From contig JAADGH010000078.1 of the NCBI GenBank assembly GCA_013152475.1, positions 111,108 through 175,107 of the forward strand: DNA of 64,000 bases, read 5' to 3'. The notes below the pieces were generated by a model. The model was not told the origin of the DNA and ran no database searches. It worked only from the letters and a program-made list of their open reading frames with translations. This document shows positions 44,539 to 53,085 of this stretch, piece after piece (positions within the stretch are counted from its first letter, which is position 1; each line of letters begins with the position of its first letter). The DNA comes from Planctomycetota bacterium (GTDB lineage Bacteria > Planctomycetota > Brocadiia > JAADGH01). The position numbers were made by a program, and so were the translations under genes.

Positions 44539-47500
44539 TCACTTGCCAGCCTGCGGAGACAATTCGTTCGTCAGGCATATCTTCTGAAGAACAACCGACT
44601 GGCCCGCACCGAACGAAAAGGAGACGACATGCCTGCCTGCCTCAAAGGAGAGGCAAACGCCGGAGAGTTCAAGCCAGTTGTAGGTTGCAGATTTCGCGAT
44701 TCGGAATGTGCCGGCCGGTTTGCCGTCAACCGTGACCTCCAGCGCCGCCTCCCCCTCCGGCGATTTGGCCCGGGCGAAGATACGGTACGTGTCGGACAAG
44801 GGAATCTCGACAGGGAAGCGCGCCGTGCCGGCCCGGCCCTTCGGCGACCCAACGGCCTTCCATCCGCGCTGCATTTTGTCGTCCACAAGCGCCAAACCCC
44901 CGGTGAGTTTCGCGTCGGTTGCGTAACAGGCCGGATAGACGTATGTCTCGCGTTTGGGCGTATTGACCGGAACGATCGTCACGTCATCCATATACATCAA
45001 GACGTCCTTCTGTTCTTCTCGTGAGTCTGTGCTTACCGCGATGTAGAGGGCGTCGTAGTAGTCGGGAACGGTGAACTCGGTCTGGAGGAGCTGCCACGCG
45101 CCCCGGCCAGTCAGGTCGTATCGGTTCGTGTAGAACGCCCCTTGCGTCCGGCCCTTGGCCCGCATGGCGACCCTCGGCCGCGGACCGGGCACGCCCTCGC
45201 CGATCCGGTCCACGCGCAGCCAGAGCTGCATACGATAGGTCTTGCCTCGTTCGAGCCAGGTAATCTCCCACGGTGGCCCGCAGGCATAGCGCGTGACGAA
45301 GTACTCGTTCTGTCCCTTGATCTCTCCCGACGCCATGGCCGACGCCCGACCGGTGTGGGGGGCGTCTGTGTTCCGACTGAGCTTCAGGTCGCCGCGCACC
45401 GTCCAGCCCCGGGTATCCTCCTCGAAGTCGGGGTTCGGCATCAGGGCGGGAACGGGCCGCCGCGCGGGATTCAGCGCGGCCCTCTCCATCAGGTCATACA
45501 CCTCGTTCAACTTTGGGCCGGGGAACTTGCTGATCTCGTACATCGCCATCGGCGCCGAGCAGATGGGCAGGCCGTAGCAGATGCCATTGCCCGGGCCACC
45601 CTTCTTGAAGGCGATCAGCCCGTTGATGAACGCCTCCCGCGTCACATCCATCAGCCGCTTGTCATGGGAGTAGTTGGCGGCAAAGGCCAGACCGTTGGCC
45701 TCGATCAACGAAAGGATGGGACTCACGCCGGTGTTGGGGCAGGTGGTATAGTGAAAGGCCCCTTCCTCCGGGACCCACATGTGGTCCACCAGGTAATTCG
45801 CAATCTTGACAATCCGTTCCGCCACTTCCCTGTCCCCGGTGGCGAGGTAAAAGTACTTCAACGCCGTCATCAGCACGCCCGCCATGAACCCCGCCTCGCC
45901 ATGATGCTTCTCCTGGCACCGGCAGTGCCCGCCGCCGAGTTTGTGGATCCACAGGCCGTACTTCGGGTCGCCCTTCGCCTTCACCTCCTCGTACATCAAA
46001 CGCATACCGTTCAGATAAAACTCGTCGTACGTGGCGAAGTAGGTGGACATGGCGATGATCCCCATCCACCCCGGCACGCGGGCGTTGCCGTAGGAAAACT
46101 CCGTCGTGTTCCACCCGCACACCCAGCCGCCAAGCTGCATGGCGCTGCGGTGGACCTGGCGGTCGCCGGTGAGGAAGTAGTACTCCAGGTTGCCCTGGTT
46201 CCACATGTGGCCTCGGTTGGTGCAGTAGCCGGTGGCGTAGAGGGTCATGCCGAGATGGTTGTAAGGATAGTATCCGCCGGTGTGCCCCATGCAGTGCACC
46301 CACGCCTGCCCCACGCGCCGCCCGGGACCCGGCCCCGCCACCTGTCCGGCGGCATAGTGCACCACGTCCACGTCGGCATTGTGGCGCGAGGCCTGTTCGG
46401 CGGCGACGAAGAAGCGCCGGTCGCCGGTGCGGAAGTACTGGGTAAAGAGGCCGTGCGGCGTGTCGTATTCGATGTTCCGCCAGCTATGGGAGCGCCCGCC
46501 CTCGGTGTCACCAAAGTTCATCAGGCCGTACCAGTGCCGGGCCTTGCGGAGGTCGAAGTACTGGTCGATCCCATCGCTCATGATCTTGTCGTACATGGCG
46601 AATTCCTTCGGATCGTCCGACGCGATGCCAAAGAGCGCACCCGACTTGCAGTACCACTTCGGGTTCGCCGTCACCAGCAACGGAGAATTGACCCGCGCGA
46701 GAATTTCCTTCGGCGTCGCTGCGTCGCTCGGCCCGAAGCAGAGCTCATGGCGCTTCTCGAAACCCGAGCGGAAGGTGTAGTTTCCGTCGCGCAGGTAGAA
46801 GGTGAGGATTTCCTCGTTCGGCTTGTTCGCATAGCGGTCCTTCGGCTCGATCTTTGGGTAGAGGCCGATGACGAGCTTCCCCCCTTCGACATGCAGGCCC
46901 TTCGGCCACTGCTGCCAGAAGTCGCGCACGGCAACGCTCAGTGCGCCTTTGCTCACCAGGCCGGGGCAGCGCTTGCCTTGTTCATCACCCATAAGCCACT
47001 TGTCGTCGAAGTGCTGAAACAGCCGTTGCCCCTCGCCCAGTTCGGCGATGCGGTCGCCCTCAAGGAGAACCTTCCCCGGTCCTCTTGACTCGGCCGGCCC
47101 AAAAACCAGGTCGAGCGCGGCAAATGATTTCATCTCGTCGCCGTACTTGTATTCCGGCTTGACAATATCGTGCTGGAGGATGTGATCCACACGGACGAAG
47201 GGATCGCCGAAGTGGCAGAAGTAGCGAAGCGTGAACCCGAAGTACGGCTCGCCCTTCTCATTGACATGGTGCCCGCTCACCTTGATTACCGCGCGTTGCG
47301 CGTTGCTCTCCTCCACCTCCACCGTCTCGACCTTGCCGGTATAAATCGTTCCATCCACGGCCGTCAGACGCGACACGGGGAGGGCCGACACGATCCGGTC
47401 GTTGACGTACAACCCACCCAATCCCGTGGTTGTATTGATGACGAGCCTGGTATCGCCCATGCCGACGATGATGCTCTCCCCATCCCGTATGACCATCGAG

Positions 47501-48174
47501 CCGGTTCGGTATAGAATCGGCTGGGACTCGGCCCCGATGATGAGCTTGAGCTTCTTCGTCTGATTCGCTCCCACCTTGACCTTCGAAGTCACCAGCAGCC
47601 ACTTGATCGTCCCATCCGGCCAGCGAACCAGCGCGCGCGTGGCGATGGGGAGGGCCTGTTCGCCATCCATCAGCCGCGCCATGTGCGCCCAGCCGAGCGC
47701 GCCCTTGGGGAGGGGGACGCCGAAGGTGACGGGTTCGTTCCGAGCCATTCCCTCCGTCTCCGTCACGGTCAGGGGCACATGCAGCGTCTTCGCGCTGCCC
47801 TTGGGAAACATCCCGGGCGGCTTGACCTCGATGACCTCACTCGACACTTTCGGTCCTTCTTCGGCTTTCGCTGTCACCTGGACAGACCGTCTCTGGTCGG
47901 ACGGAATGCCTGCGATGTCGAACCGGTGGTTTCGACAGGCCTCCGGCTCGGGCTTCATCGTCTCGGTACACCGATCGTCCGTGCCATACCGGCACGTAGC
48001 GACGGCCGGGAGGTTCGTGGTGAATCGCACCTCGATGGTGTAGGTCTTGAGATCCTCCTGCAATCGCGGCTTGGCCGAGAGATGTTCGATCTTGAGTTCG
48101 CCTTCCGCCAATGCAGCCGGGGCTGTAACCACAACGCAAAACAGGACAACGCATGTCAATCGGAATGGTTTCAT
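44539..48174 (-). CDS. Very large secreted protein, exo-rhamnogalacturonan lyase (PcRGLX/YetA)-like with C-terminal carbohydrate-binding-like modules
   Basis: Signal peptide; 'NEPVTFGVPLPKGAL...DGEQALPIATRALVRWPDGTIKWLLVTSKVKV' N-terminal domain; toroid-like centre; C-terminal 'NPDFEEDTRGWTV' and 'SDTYRIFARAKSPEGEAALEVTVDGK' modules. Confidence 0.65.
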   Translation of the reverse strand: MKPFRLTCVVLFCVVVTAPAALAEGELKIEHLSAKPRLQEDLKTYTIEVRFTTNLPAVATCRYGTDDRCTETMKPEPEACRNHRFDIAGIPSDQRRSVQVTAKAEEGPKVSSEVIEVKPPGMFPKGSAKTLHVPLTVTETEGMARNEPVTFGVPLPKGALGWAHMARLMDGEQALPIATRALVRWPDGTIKWLLVTSKVKVGANQTKKLKLIIGAESQPILYRTGSMVIRDGESIIVGMGDTRLVINTTTGLGGLYVNDRIVSALPVSRLTAVDGTIYTGKVETVEVEESNAQRAVIKVSGHHVNEKGEPYFGFTLRYFCHFGDPFVRVDHILQHDIVKPEYKYGDEMKSFAALDLVFGPAESRGPGKVLLEGDRIAELGEGQRLFQHFDDKWLMGDEQGKRCPGLVSKGALSVAVRDFWQQWPKGLHVEGGKLVIGLYPKIEPKDRYANKPNEEILTFYLRDGNYTFRSGFEKRHELCFGPSDAATPKEILARVNSPLLVTANPKWYCKSGALFGIASDDPKEFAMYDKIMSDGIDQYFDLRKARHWYGLMNFGDTEGGRSHSWRNIEYDTPHGLFTQYFRTGDRRFFVAAEQASRHNADVDVVHYAAGQVAGPGPGRRVGQAWVHCMGHTGGYYPYNHLGMTLYATGYCTNRGHMWNQGNLEYYFLTGDRQVHRSAMQLGGWVCGWNTTEFSYGNARVPGWMGIIAMSTYFATYDEFYLNGMRLMYEEVKAKGDPKYGLWIHKLGGGHCRCQEKHHGEAGFMAGVLMTALKYFYLATGDREVAERIVKIANYLVDHMWVPEEGAFHYTTCPNTGVSPILSLIEANGLAFAANYSHDKRLMDVTREAFINGLIAFKKGGPGNGICYGLPICSAPMAMYEISKFPGPKLNEVYDLMERAALNPARRPVPALMPNPDFEEDTRGWTVRGDLKLSRNTDAPHTGRASAMASGEIKGQNEYFVTRYACGPPWEITWLERGKTYRMQLWLRVDRIGEGVPGPRPRVAMRAKGRTQGAFYTNRYDLTGRGAWQLLQTEFTVPDYYDALYIAVSTDSREEQKDVLMYMDDVTIVPVNTPKRETYVYPACYATDAKLTGGLALVDDKMQRGWKAVGSPKGRAGTARFPVEIPLSDTYRIFARAKSPEGEAALEVTVDGKPAGTFRIAKSATYNWLELSGVCLSFEAGRHVVSFSFGAGQSVVLQKICLTNELSPQAGK

Positions 48175-48224
48175 GTTGATTCCTTGTTCCTCTTTTGTCT
48201 TGAGAACCCACGCAACGGCAGAAT

Positions 48225-48253
48225 AGCATAGCGCGCGGCCAGGAGCGGCTCAA
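48225..48253 (-). promoter_or_regulatory. sigma70-like promoter for the 1211-aa secreted protein gene
   Basis: Minus strand TTGAGC-N17-TATGCT, 51 nt from the start at 48174. Confidence 0.45.
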
Positions 48254-48344
48254 GCGAATTCCCCACATGGAGCACAATCACATCGGCGCCGCATCCGGAT
48301 CTTCCTTTGAAATCGGGACCGCATTCGGATAGACTTCATCTGAG

Positions 48345-48549
48345 GTAACCATTTAGCCAAGTACAGGTTGTGTGCCACGCTCAAGCTCCGGCTTGAGCGT
48401 GCAGGCGGCGGGGTGCCTGGCGGTTCGCAAGACACGCTCAAACAAGTTTGAGCGTGGCACCTGGCCCCCGATATTTCTGTAGGGCAAGCTCGCAATGATG
48501 GGGCTTGCCGCCTCAATATGCCCTCACCAACACTTGGCTAAATGGTTAC
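48345..48549. mobile_element. MITE-like non-autonomous element with IS66-like ends carrying a paired-hairpin unit
   Basis: Perfect TIRs GTAACCATTTAGCCAAGT / ACTTGGCTAAATGGTTAC; 8-bp direct repeat CATCTGAG at 48337-48344 and 48550-48557; internal hairpins 48376-48401 and 48433-48456. Confidence 0.78.
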
Positions 48550-48605
48550 CATCTGAGAAGACCACGGGAAAACAGCCAGCAGAGAAGCCCAACAGGAGGT
48601 GTCAG

Positions 48606-50138
48606 ATGAGAAAGTTTGCACTGTCCCGAATACTCCAGATCCTTGCATTTCTCTCAGCCCTTGCGGCCCTCGCAACGTGCGCCACTGCCCAAACAGAAAA
48701 GGCGCGCGCGCTGGAGAAGATTCGCAAGCACATCAAGCCCCTGACTCATCCCCTCGGCGACCGTCTGCCGATCATCACCTGGCAGAACCGCAACCTCCCT
48801 CTCGGCATGGAGGCAGGGAACATAGAGGAGAATCAAAAAGTCTTCGTGGACCGCGGCTTCCTGCCCACGTGCAACGCGTGCGTGAATCCCGAGAAGGCGA
48901 AGCTCTACGTCCCGATCTTCAAGTTCTGGCAGAGCCAAGGCTTCCCCGTCTGCATCCTTCCGCAGGGCTGGGTGCAGACGCTCTACACAACGGCCCGGAA
49001 CGGCCGGTACAAATGCCCCCACCAACCGCCCGCCGAGCAAAGCGAGCACTACCCCTGCCCGGCTCTCATGATGACCCACAAACGCATCCCCTCAGCGGCC
49101 GCACGGACCGCCGACACCCTCCGGGCGCTCAAGGAAAATGGCATCAAGCTCAAACTCCTGTTGGTTGATTTCGAATCCGGCGCATATCTGCGGAACGCGG
49201 CCGACCGGGAAGAAAATGTCAGGAAGCAGATGGAGATGGCGGCGCAGTGCCCCCGCTGCATCGAGACCTTTGGCAAGGAGGCCCTGTCCACACTCGACGG
49301 CTATGTCGGCGTGGTGAACAAGGCGCGCGCCAGCGCCACGAAGCAGGCCCTCTGCGATCCCGCCCGTTCCGTATTTCCCGACCTCTTTATCGGCAACTAT
49401 TACGCCTGGCCGATCAATCGCGTTCCGCGGCCCGAGGGCCGGTGGCCGGCCTACGGCTACGAGGGCAGCGGCCTGAACGTCTTGATGCCCCGTGTCTACA
49501 TGAACGCCGGCTGGGGCGGCGCGGGCAGGGACCAGGACAAGATGAACTGGAACGCCTTCTTCTGCTGCCTGGAAGGCTTCTCGCCAGCGGCGTCGGTGAG
49601 GCGCGAGGGAGAGCTTCTGATCCCCTGGCCGCACGTCTGGCTCGGTGGCTCATACCTGAAGTTTGTGATGAAGGGCCGCAAGCTGCCGGAGCCCTGGGTC
49701 ATGAGCGAGATGGCGCGGCACATGATGCTGCGCGGGGCCGAGACCTTCGCCATCTGGGTGGACGCTCAGATCGGCGAGTTCCCCGCCGACTACCCCTATC
49801 CCGAGTACGCCGAGATGGGGCAATTCTGCTACGACGTCAAGGGCGTGCAGGAGGGTTTTAGCGACATGCTGCGCTTCAACTCTTTCCTGCGTAAAGCCAA
49901 GCCCATGAACTTCGAAGTCCCGGGCGCACGGTCGCAACTGGGTGCGGAAACGGCCACATGGTCCGGCGTGCAGACACCTGAGAAGGCCCTTGTCCGGACG
50001 ATCTCCTTCAACCAGGGCAAGATCGTTGAGAAGAAGATAGAGGCCTATGGCAAATCCATCCCCCTGACCTTCGGACCGAAGGGGCAGTTCTACTGGGTCT
50101 ATCCCGATGGGAGGGCGGAAAAGATCGAAGGCGAGTGA
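48606..50138 (+). CDS. Secreted hypothetical protein, TIM-barrel glycoside hydrolase-like
   Basis: Signal peptide MRKFALSRILQILAFLSALAALATCATA; 'KLKLLLVDFESGAYL' barrel strand; no firm family. Confidence 0.55.
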   Translation: MRKFALSRILQILAFLSALAALATCATAQTEKARALEKIRKHIKPLTHPLGDRLPIITWQNRNLPLGMEAGNIEENQKVFVDRGFLPTCNACVNPEKAKLYVPIFKFWQSQGFPVCILPQGWVQTLYTTARNGRYKCPHQPPAEQSEHYPCPALMMTHKRIPSAAARTADTLRALKENGIKLKLLLVDFESGAYLRNAADREENVRKQMEMAAQCPRCIETFGKEALSTLDGYVGVVNKARASATKQALCDPARSVFPDLFIGNYYAWPINRVPRPEGRWPAYGYEGSGLNVLMPRVYMNAGWGGAGRDQDKMNWNAFFCCLEGFSPAASVRREGELLIPWPHVWLGGSYLKFVMKGRKLPEPWVMSEMARHMMLRGAETFAIWVDAQIGEFPADYPYPEYAEMGQFCYDVKGVQEGFSDMLRFNSFLRKAKPMNFEVPGARSQLGAETATWSGVQTPEKALVRTISFNQGKIVEKKIEAYGKSIPLTFGPKGQFYWVYPDGRAEKIEGE

Positions 50139-50159
50139 GGGCGCGCCCGACCGGACACA

Positions 50160-50188
50160 TTGACACACCCATCCGCCTGTGATAGGAT
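50160..50188 (+). promoter_or_regulatory. sigma70-like promoter for the LarA-like/radical SAM pair
   Basis: TTGACA-N17-TAGGAT with CTGTGATAGG core; 55 nt from the start at 50243. Confidence 0.6.
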
Positions 50189-50242
50189 GGCGGCAGAGAG
50201 GAACGCGGTTTCCGAATTTTCGCATTTGCGGGAGATGGTGAT

Positions 50243-51520
50243 ATGGCAGTTGGACTGGGTTATGAAGACAAGGTTTTGACCGAAGACGAGGCGCGCGAGA
50301 CCATCGCCAGGGGCCTGGCCCAGGAGAAGTGGGACGGCAAGAAGGTAGTTGCGCTCATCCCCGACCACACCCGCAGCGGCCCGATCGGCATGGTGATTAA
50401 GATGGTCTACGACACGATCGGCGAGCAGTGCGGGCTCTTCGACTGCCTCGTGGCCCTCGGCACGCACCCGCCCCTGTCCGAGGACAAGATCCTCGAACGG
50501 TGCGAGCTGACCCGCGAGGAGTGGCAGACGAACTACAAGAAGATGCGCCTCTTCAACCACCACTGGGAGAAGCCGGACACCTTTGCCGAGGTGGGCAAGT
50601 TCACCGAGGACATGATCGAGGAGATCTCCGAGGGCCGCATGCGCGAGGAGGTCCCGGTGACCCTGAACAAGATGGTCCTCGACTACGATGTGATCCTGAT
50701 CATCGGCCCCACCTTCCCGCACGAGGTGGTGGGTTTCAGCGGCGGGAACAAGTACATCTTCCCGGGCATCTCCGGCAAGGAGCTGATCGACTCGTTCCAC
50801 TGGCTCGGGGCGGTGATCACGAACCCGAAGATCAACGGCACGAAGTACACGCCGGTGCGGAAGGTGGTCGATACGGCCGCCGCGATGGTGCCGGTGCAGC
50901 GCCTCTGCGTGAGCATTGTGGCGCACTTCGGGAAGCTGAACGGGGTCTACATCGGCGCGCCGGAGGACGCATGGGCCGACGCGTCGGACCTGTCGGACAA
51001 GCTGCACATCGTCTACAAGGACAAGCCGTATAAGCAAATCCTCTCCATGTCGCCGGAGATGTACGACGACATCTGGACGGGGGGAAAGTGTATGTATAAG
51101 CTGGAGCCGGTGGTGGCCGACGGGGGCGAGCTGATCATCTACGCGCCGCACATCGACGAAATCTCCTACACCCACGGCAAGATCATCGACGAGATCGGCT
51201 ACCATACGATCGAATACTTCCTGGCGCAGTGGGACAAGTTCAAGGGCTACCCCCGCGGCGTGACGGCGCACTCGACGCACGTGAAGGGGATCGGCGCCTA
51301 CGAGAACGGTGTCGAGAAGCCACGCGTGAATGTGACCCTTGCCACGCGCATCCCCAAGGAGCGGTGCGACCGGGTGAACCTGGGCTACCGCGATCCGGAC
51401 TCGATCAATCCGGACGACTTCGAGAACCGCGAGGACGAAGGCGTGCTCTGTGTCCACAAGGCAGGGGAGATGCTGCACCGGCTCACAGACCCACCGGCCT
51501 GGGCGAGGTTTGATGGGTGA
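50243..51520 (+). CDS. LarA-like (lactate racemase N-terminal/DUF2088) protein
   Basis: 'VVALIPDHTRSGP', 'LVALGTHPPLSEDKI', 'GPTFPHEVVGFSGGNKYIFPGISG'. Confidence 0.85.
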   Translation: MAVGLGYEDKVLTEDEARETIARGLAQEKWDGKKVVALIPDHTRSGPIGMVIKMVYDTIGEQCGLFDCLVALGTHPPLSEDKILERCELTREEWQTNYKKMRLFNHHWEKPDTFAEVGKFTEDMIEEISEGRMREEVPVTLNKMVLDYDVILIIGPTFPHEVVGFSGGNKYIFPGISGKELIDSFHWLGAVITNPKINGTKYTPVRKVVDTAAAMVPVQRLCVSIVAHFGKLNGVYIGAPEDAWADASDLSDKLHIVYKDKPYKQILSMSPEMYDDIWTGGKCMYKLEPVVADGGELIIYAPHIDEISYTHGKIIDEIGYHTIEYFLAQWDKFKGYPRGVTAHSTHVKGIGAYENGVEKPRVNVTLATRIPKERCDRVNLGYRDPDSINPDDFENREDEGVLCVHKAGEMLHRLTDPPAWARFDG

Positions 51521-53040
51521 ATCTCTGGTTTGTCAAGACCCCTCGATACATCTGGCCCTTCAACTCGGAGACCAGCGCCTTCTGGCAGCCGCTCGGCTTC
51601 GCTTCGATGGCGGCGGTCCTCCGCGAGCGGATGCCCGATCTCGCCCTTCGCATCATCGACTGCCCCGCGCTGAAGATGGGGTGGCGCTCGCTCGAACAAC
51701 TTCTCCGCTCGGGCATGCCGGACCTTCTCTGCATTGGCGAGGAGACCGTCTCGGCCCATGAGGCCCTCCGCCTCGCGCGCCTGGCGAAGGAAGTCCGACC
51801 CGACGTGACGGTCATCGCCGGCGGCTGCTATTTCGCCTATGCCGTCGAGGACACGTTGCTCAACCATCCCGTCGACTTCATCGTCCGGTCCGAAGGGGAG
51901 GAGACTCTCTCCGATCTCGTGCGCGAGCTCCTGCGCAAGGCCCCCGATCCGGCGCGTGTCCTCGGCATCGCCTATCACGACGGCGGGGAGATTCGGCAGA
52001 CGTCCCCCCGGCCTCTCATAGAGGATCTGAACACACTGCCGAGCCCTGCCTATGACATGCTGCCGATGGATCGCTACGGTCGCGGGTCGAGGAACCATCC
52101 CAACCTTGCGGCCATCGAGCACTCCCGGGGCTGCATCGACACGTGCAGCTTCTGCATCCTCTGGCGGCACATGGGTGACGAGACGAACGGCGCATGCCGA
52201 CCCCGTCTGCGCACCAAGAGCGGCGCGCGGAGCTTCGAGGAGGTGCGTTTGCTTGTTGAGCGGTACGACCGGAAGACCCTCGGCTGGGTGGACCCGAGCT
52301 GGAACGCCGACCCGGCATGGAGCGATGAATTCTGCACCTTGATGGTCCGCCGCAACATGCAGGTCATGGCCTCGGCCTGGATGCGGGCCGACTGCATCGT
52401 CCGCGACGAGAAACTCGGCATCCTCAAGAAGCAGGTGAAGTCCGGCCTCCGCCGGGCCATCATCGGCGTGGAGCGGATCCGGGACGTCGATCTGCGCAGG
52501 TTCGGCAAACACAACAATGCACCGGATGTCACGGCCGAGGCCTTCGCGATCCTCCGGAAGAACTATCCCGAGGTCGATACCATCGGCACGTTCATCTACG
52601 GCGTCTGGGAGGAGACGGAGGAGTCGATCGCCGGGCTGCTGGAATACGCCGCCGCCCAGCGCATGGACTATTCCTTCTTTATCCCCGTCACGCCGAACCC
52701 CGGCACGCCCGTCCGCGATGAGGCCGTCCGCCGGAACGCCATCGAGGTCGATGACTTGCGCGCCTACAATTTCATCACGCCCGTCATGCGGTCGAAGGAC
52801 CTCACGGCGGCCCGGTTGCAGGACATCTTCCACAAGCACGCCGCACTCTGGTGGATCCGGGACGGTGCGCGGGGCATACGCCGTTTGCTCTTCGAGCGCG
52901 ATGCGCGGAAGCGCGGCGTGCGGCGGGCGCTTTTCCGCCACGGGCTGAGGGTGTTCAACTCGGCCCTGTGGAACCGCATCACGCGTCGTGACGGCAATCC
53001 AGCTTTGCACTTTGTTGTGCCGTCATGGTATAATTCTTGA
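51517..53040 (+). CDS. B12-binding-domain radical SAM protein
   Basis: GTG start overlapping the upstream stop codon; 'QPLGFASMAAVLRERMPDL...VIAGGCYFAYAVEDTLL...DFIVRSEGEETLSDLV'; 'HSRGCIDTCSFC' CxxxCxxC. Confidence 0.92.
   Translation: MNLWFVKTPRYIWPFNSETSAFWQPLGFASMAAVLRERMPDLALRIIDCPALKMGWRSLEQLLRSGMPDLLCIGEETVSAHEALRLARLAKEVRPDVTVIAGGCYFAYAVEDTLLNHPVDFIVRSEGEETLSDLVRELLRKAPDPARVLGIAYHDGGEIRQTSPRPLIEDLNTLPSPAYDMLPMDRYGRGSRNHPNLAAIEHSRGCIDTCSFCILWRHMGDETNGACRPRLRTKSGARSFEEVRLLVERYDRKTLGWVDPSWNADPAWSDEFCTLMVRRNMQVMASAWMRADCIVRDEKLGILKKQVKSGLRRAIIGVERIRDVDLRRFGKHNNAPDVTAEAFAILRKNYPEVDTIGTFIYGVWEETEESIAGLLEYAAAQRMDYSFFIPVTPNPGTPVRDEAVRRNAIEVDDLRAYNFITPVMRSKDLTAARLQDIFHKHAALWWIRDGARGIRRLLFERDARKRGVRRALFRHGLRVFNSALWNRITRRDGNPALHFVVPSWYNS
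53005..53034 (+). promoter_or_regulatory. sigma70-like promoter inside the 3' end of the radical SAM gene
   Basis: TTGCAC-N18-TATAAT, 51 nt upstream of the ATG at 53086. Confidence 0.5.
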
Positions 53041-53085
53041 CCAACAAGCTTCTTGCGCCCATCAGACATCGCAAGGGAGAATGCT

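Noticed and set aside
45142-47088. 648-aa plus-strand ORF
   Set aside because: Antisense to the 1211-aa secreted protein with a clear signal peptide; low-complexity H/V/A/R-rich composition typical of GC-rich shadow frames.
51385-53010. 541-aa minus-strand ORF
   Set aside because: Antisense to the radical SAM gene with intact CxxxCxxC; shadow frame.
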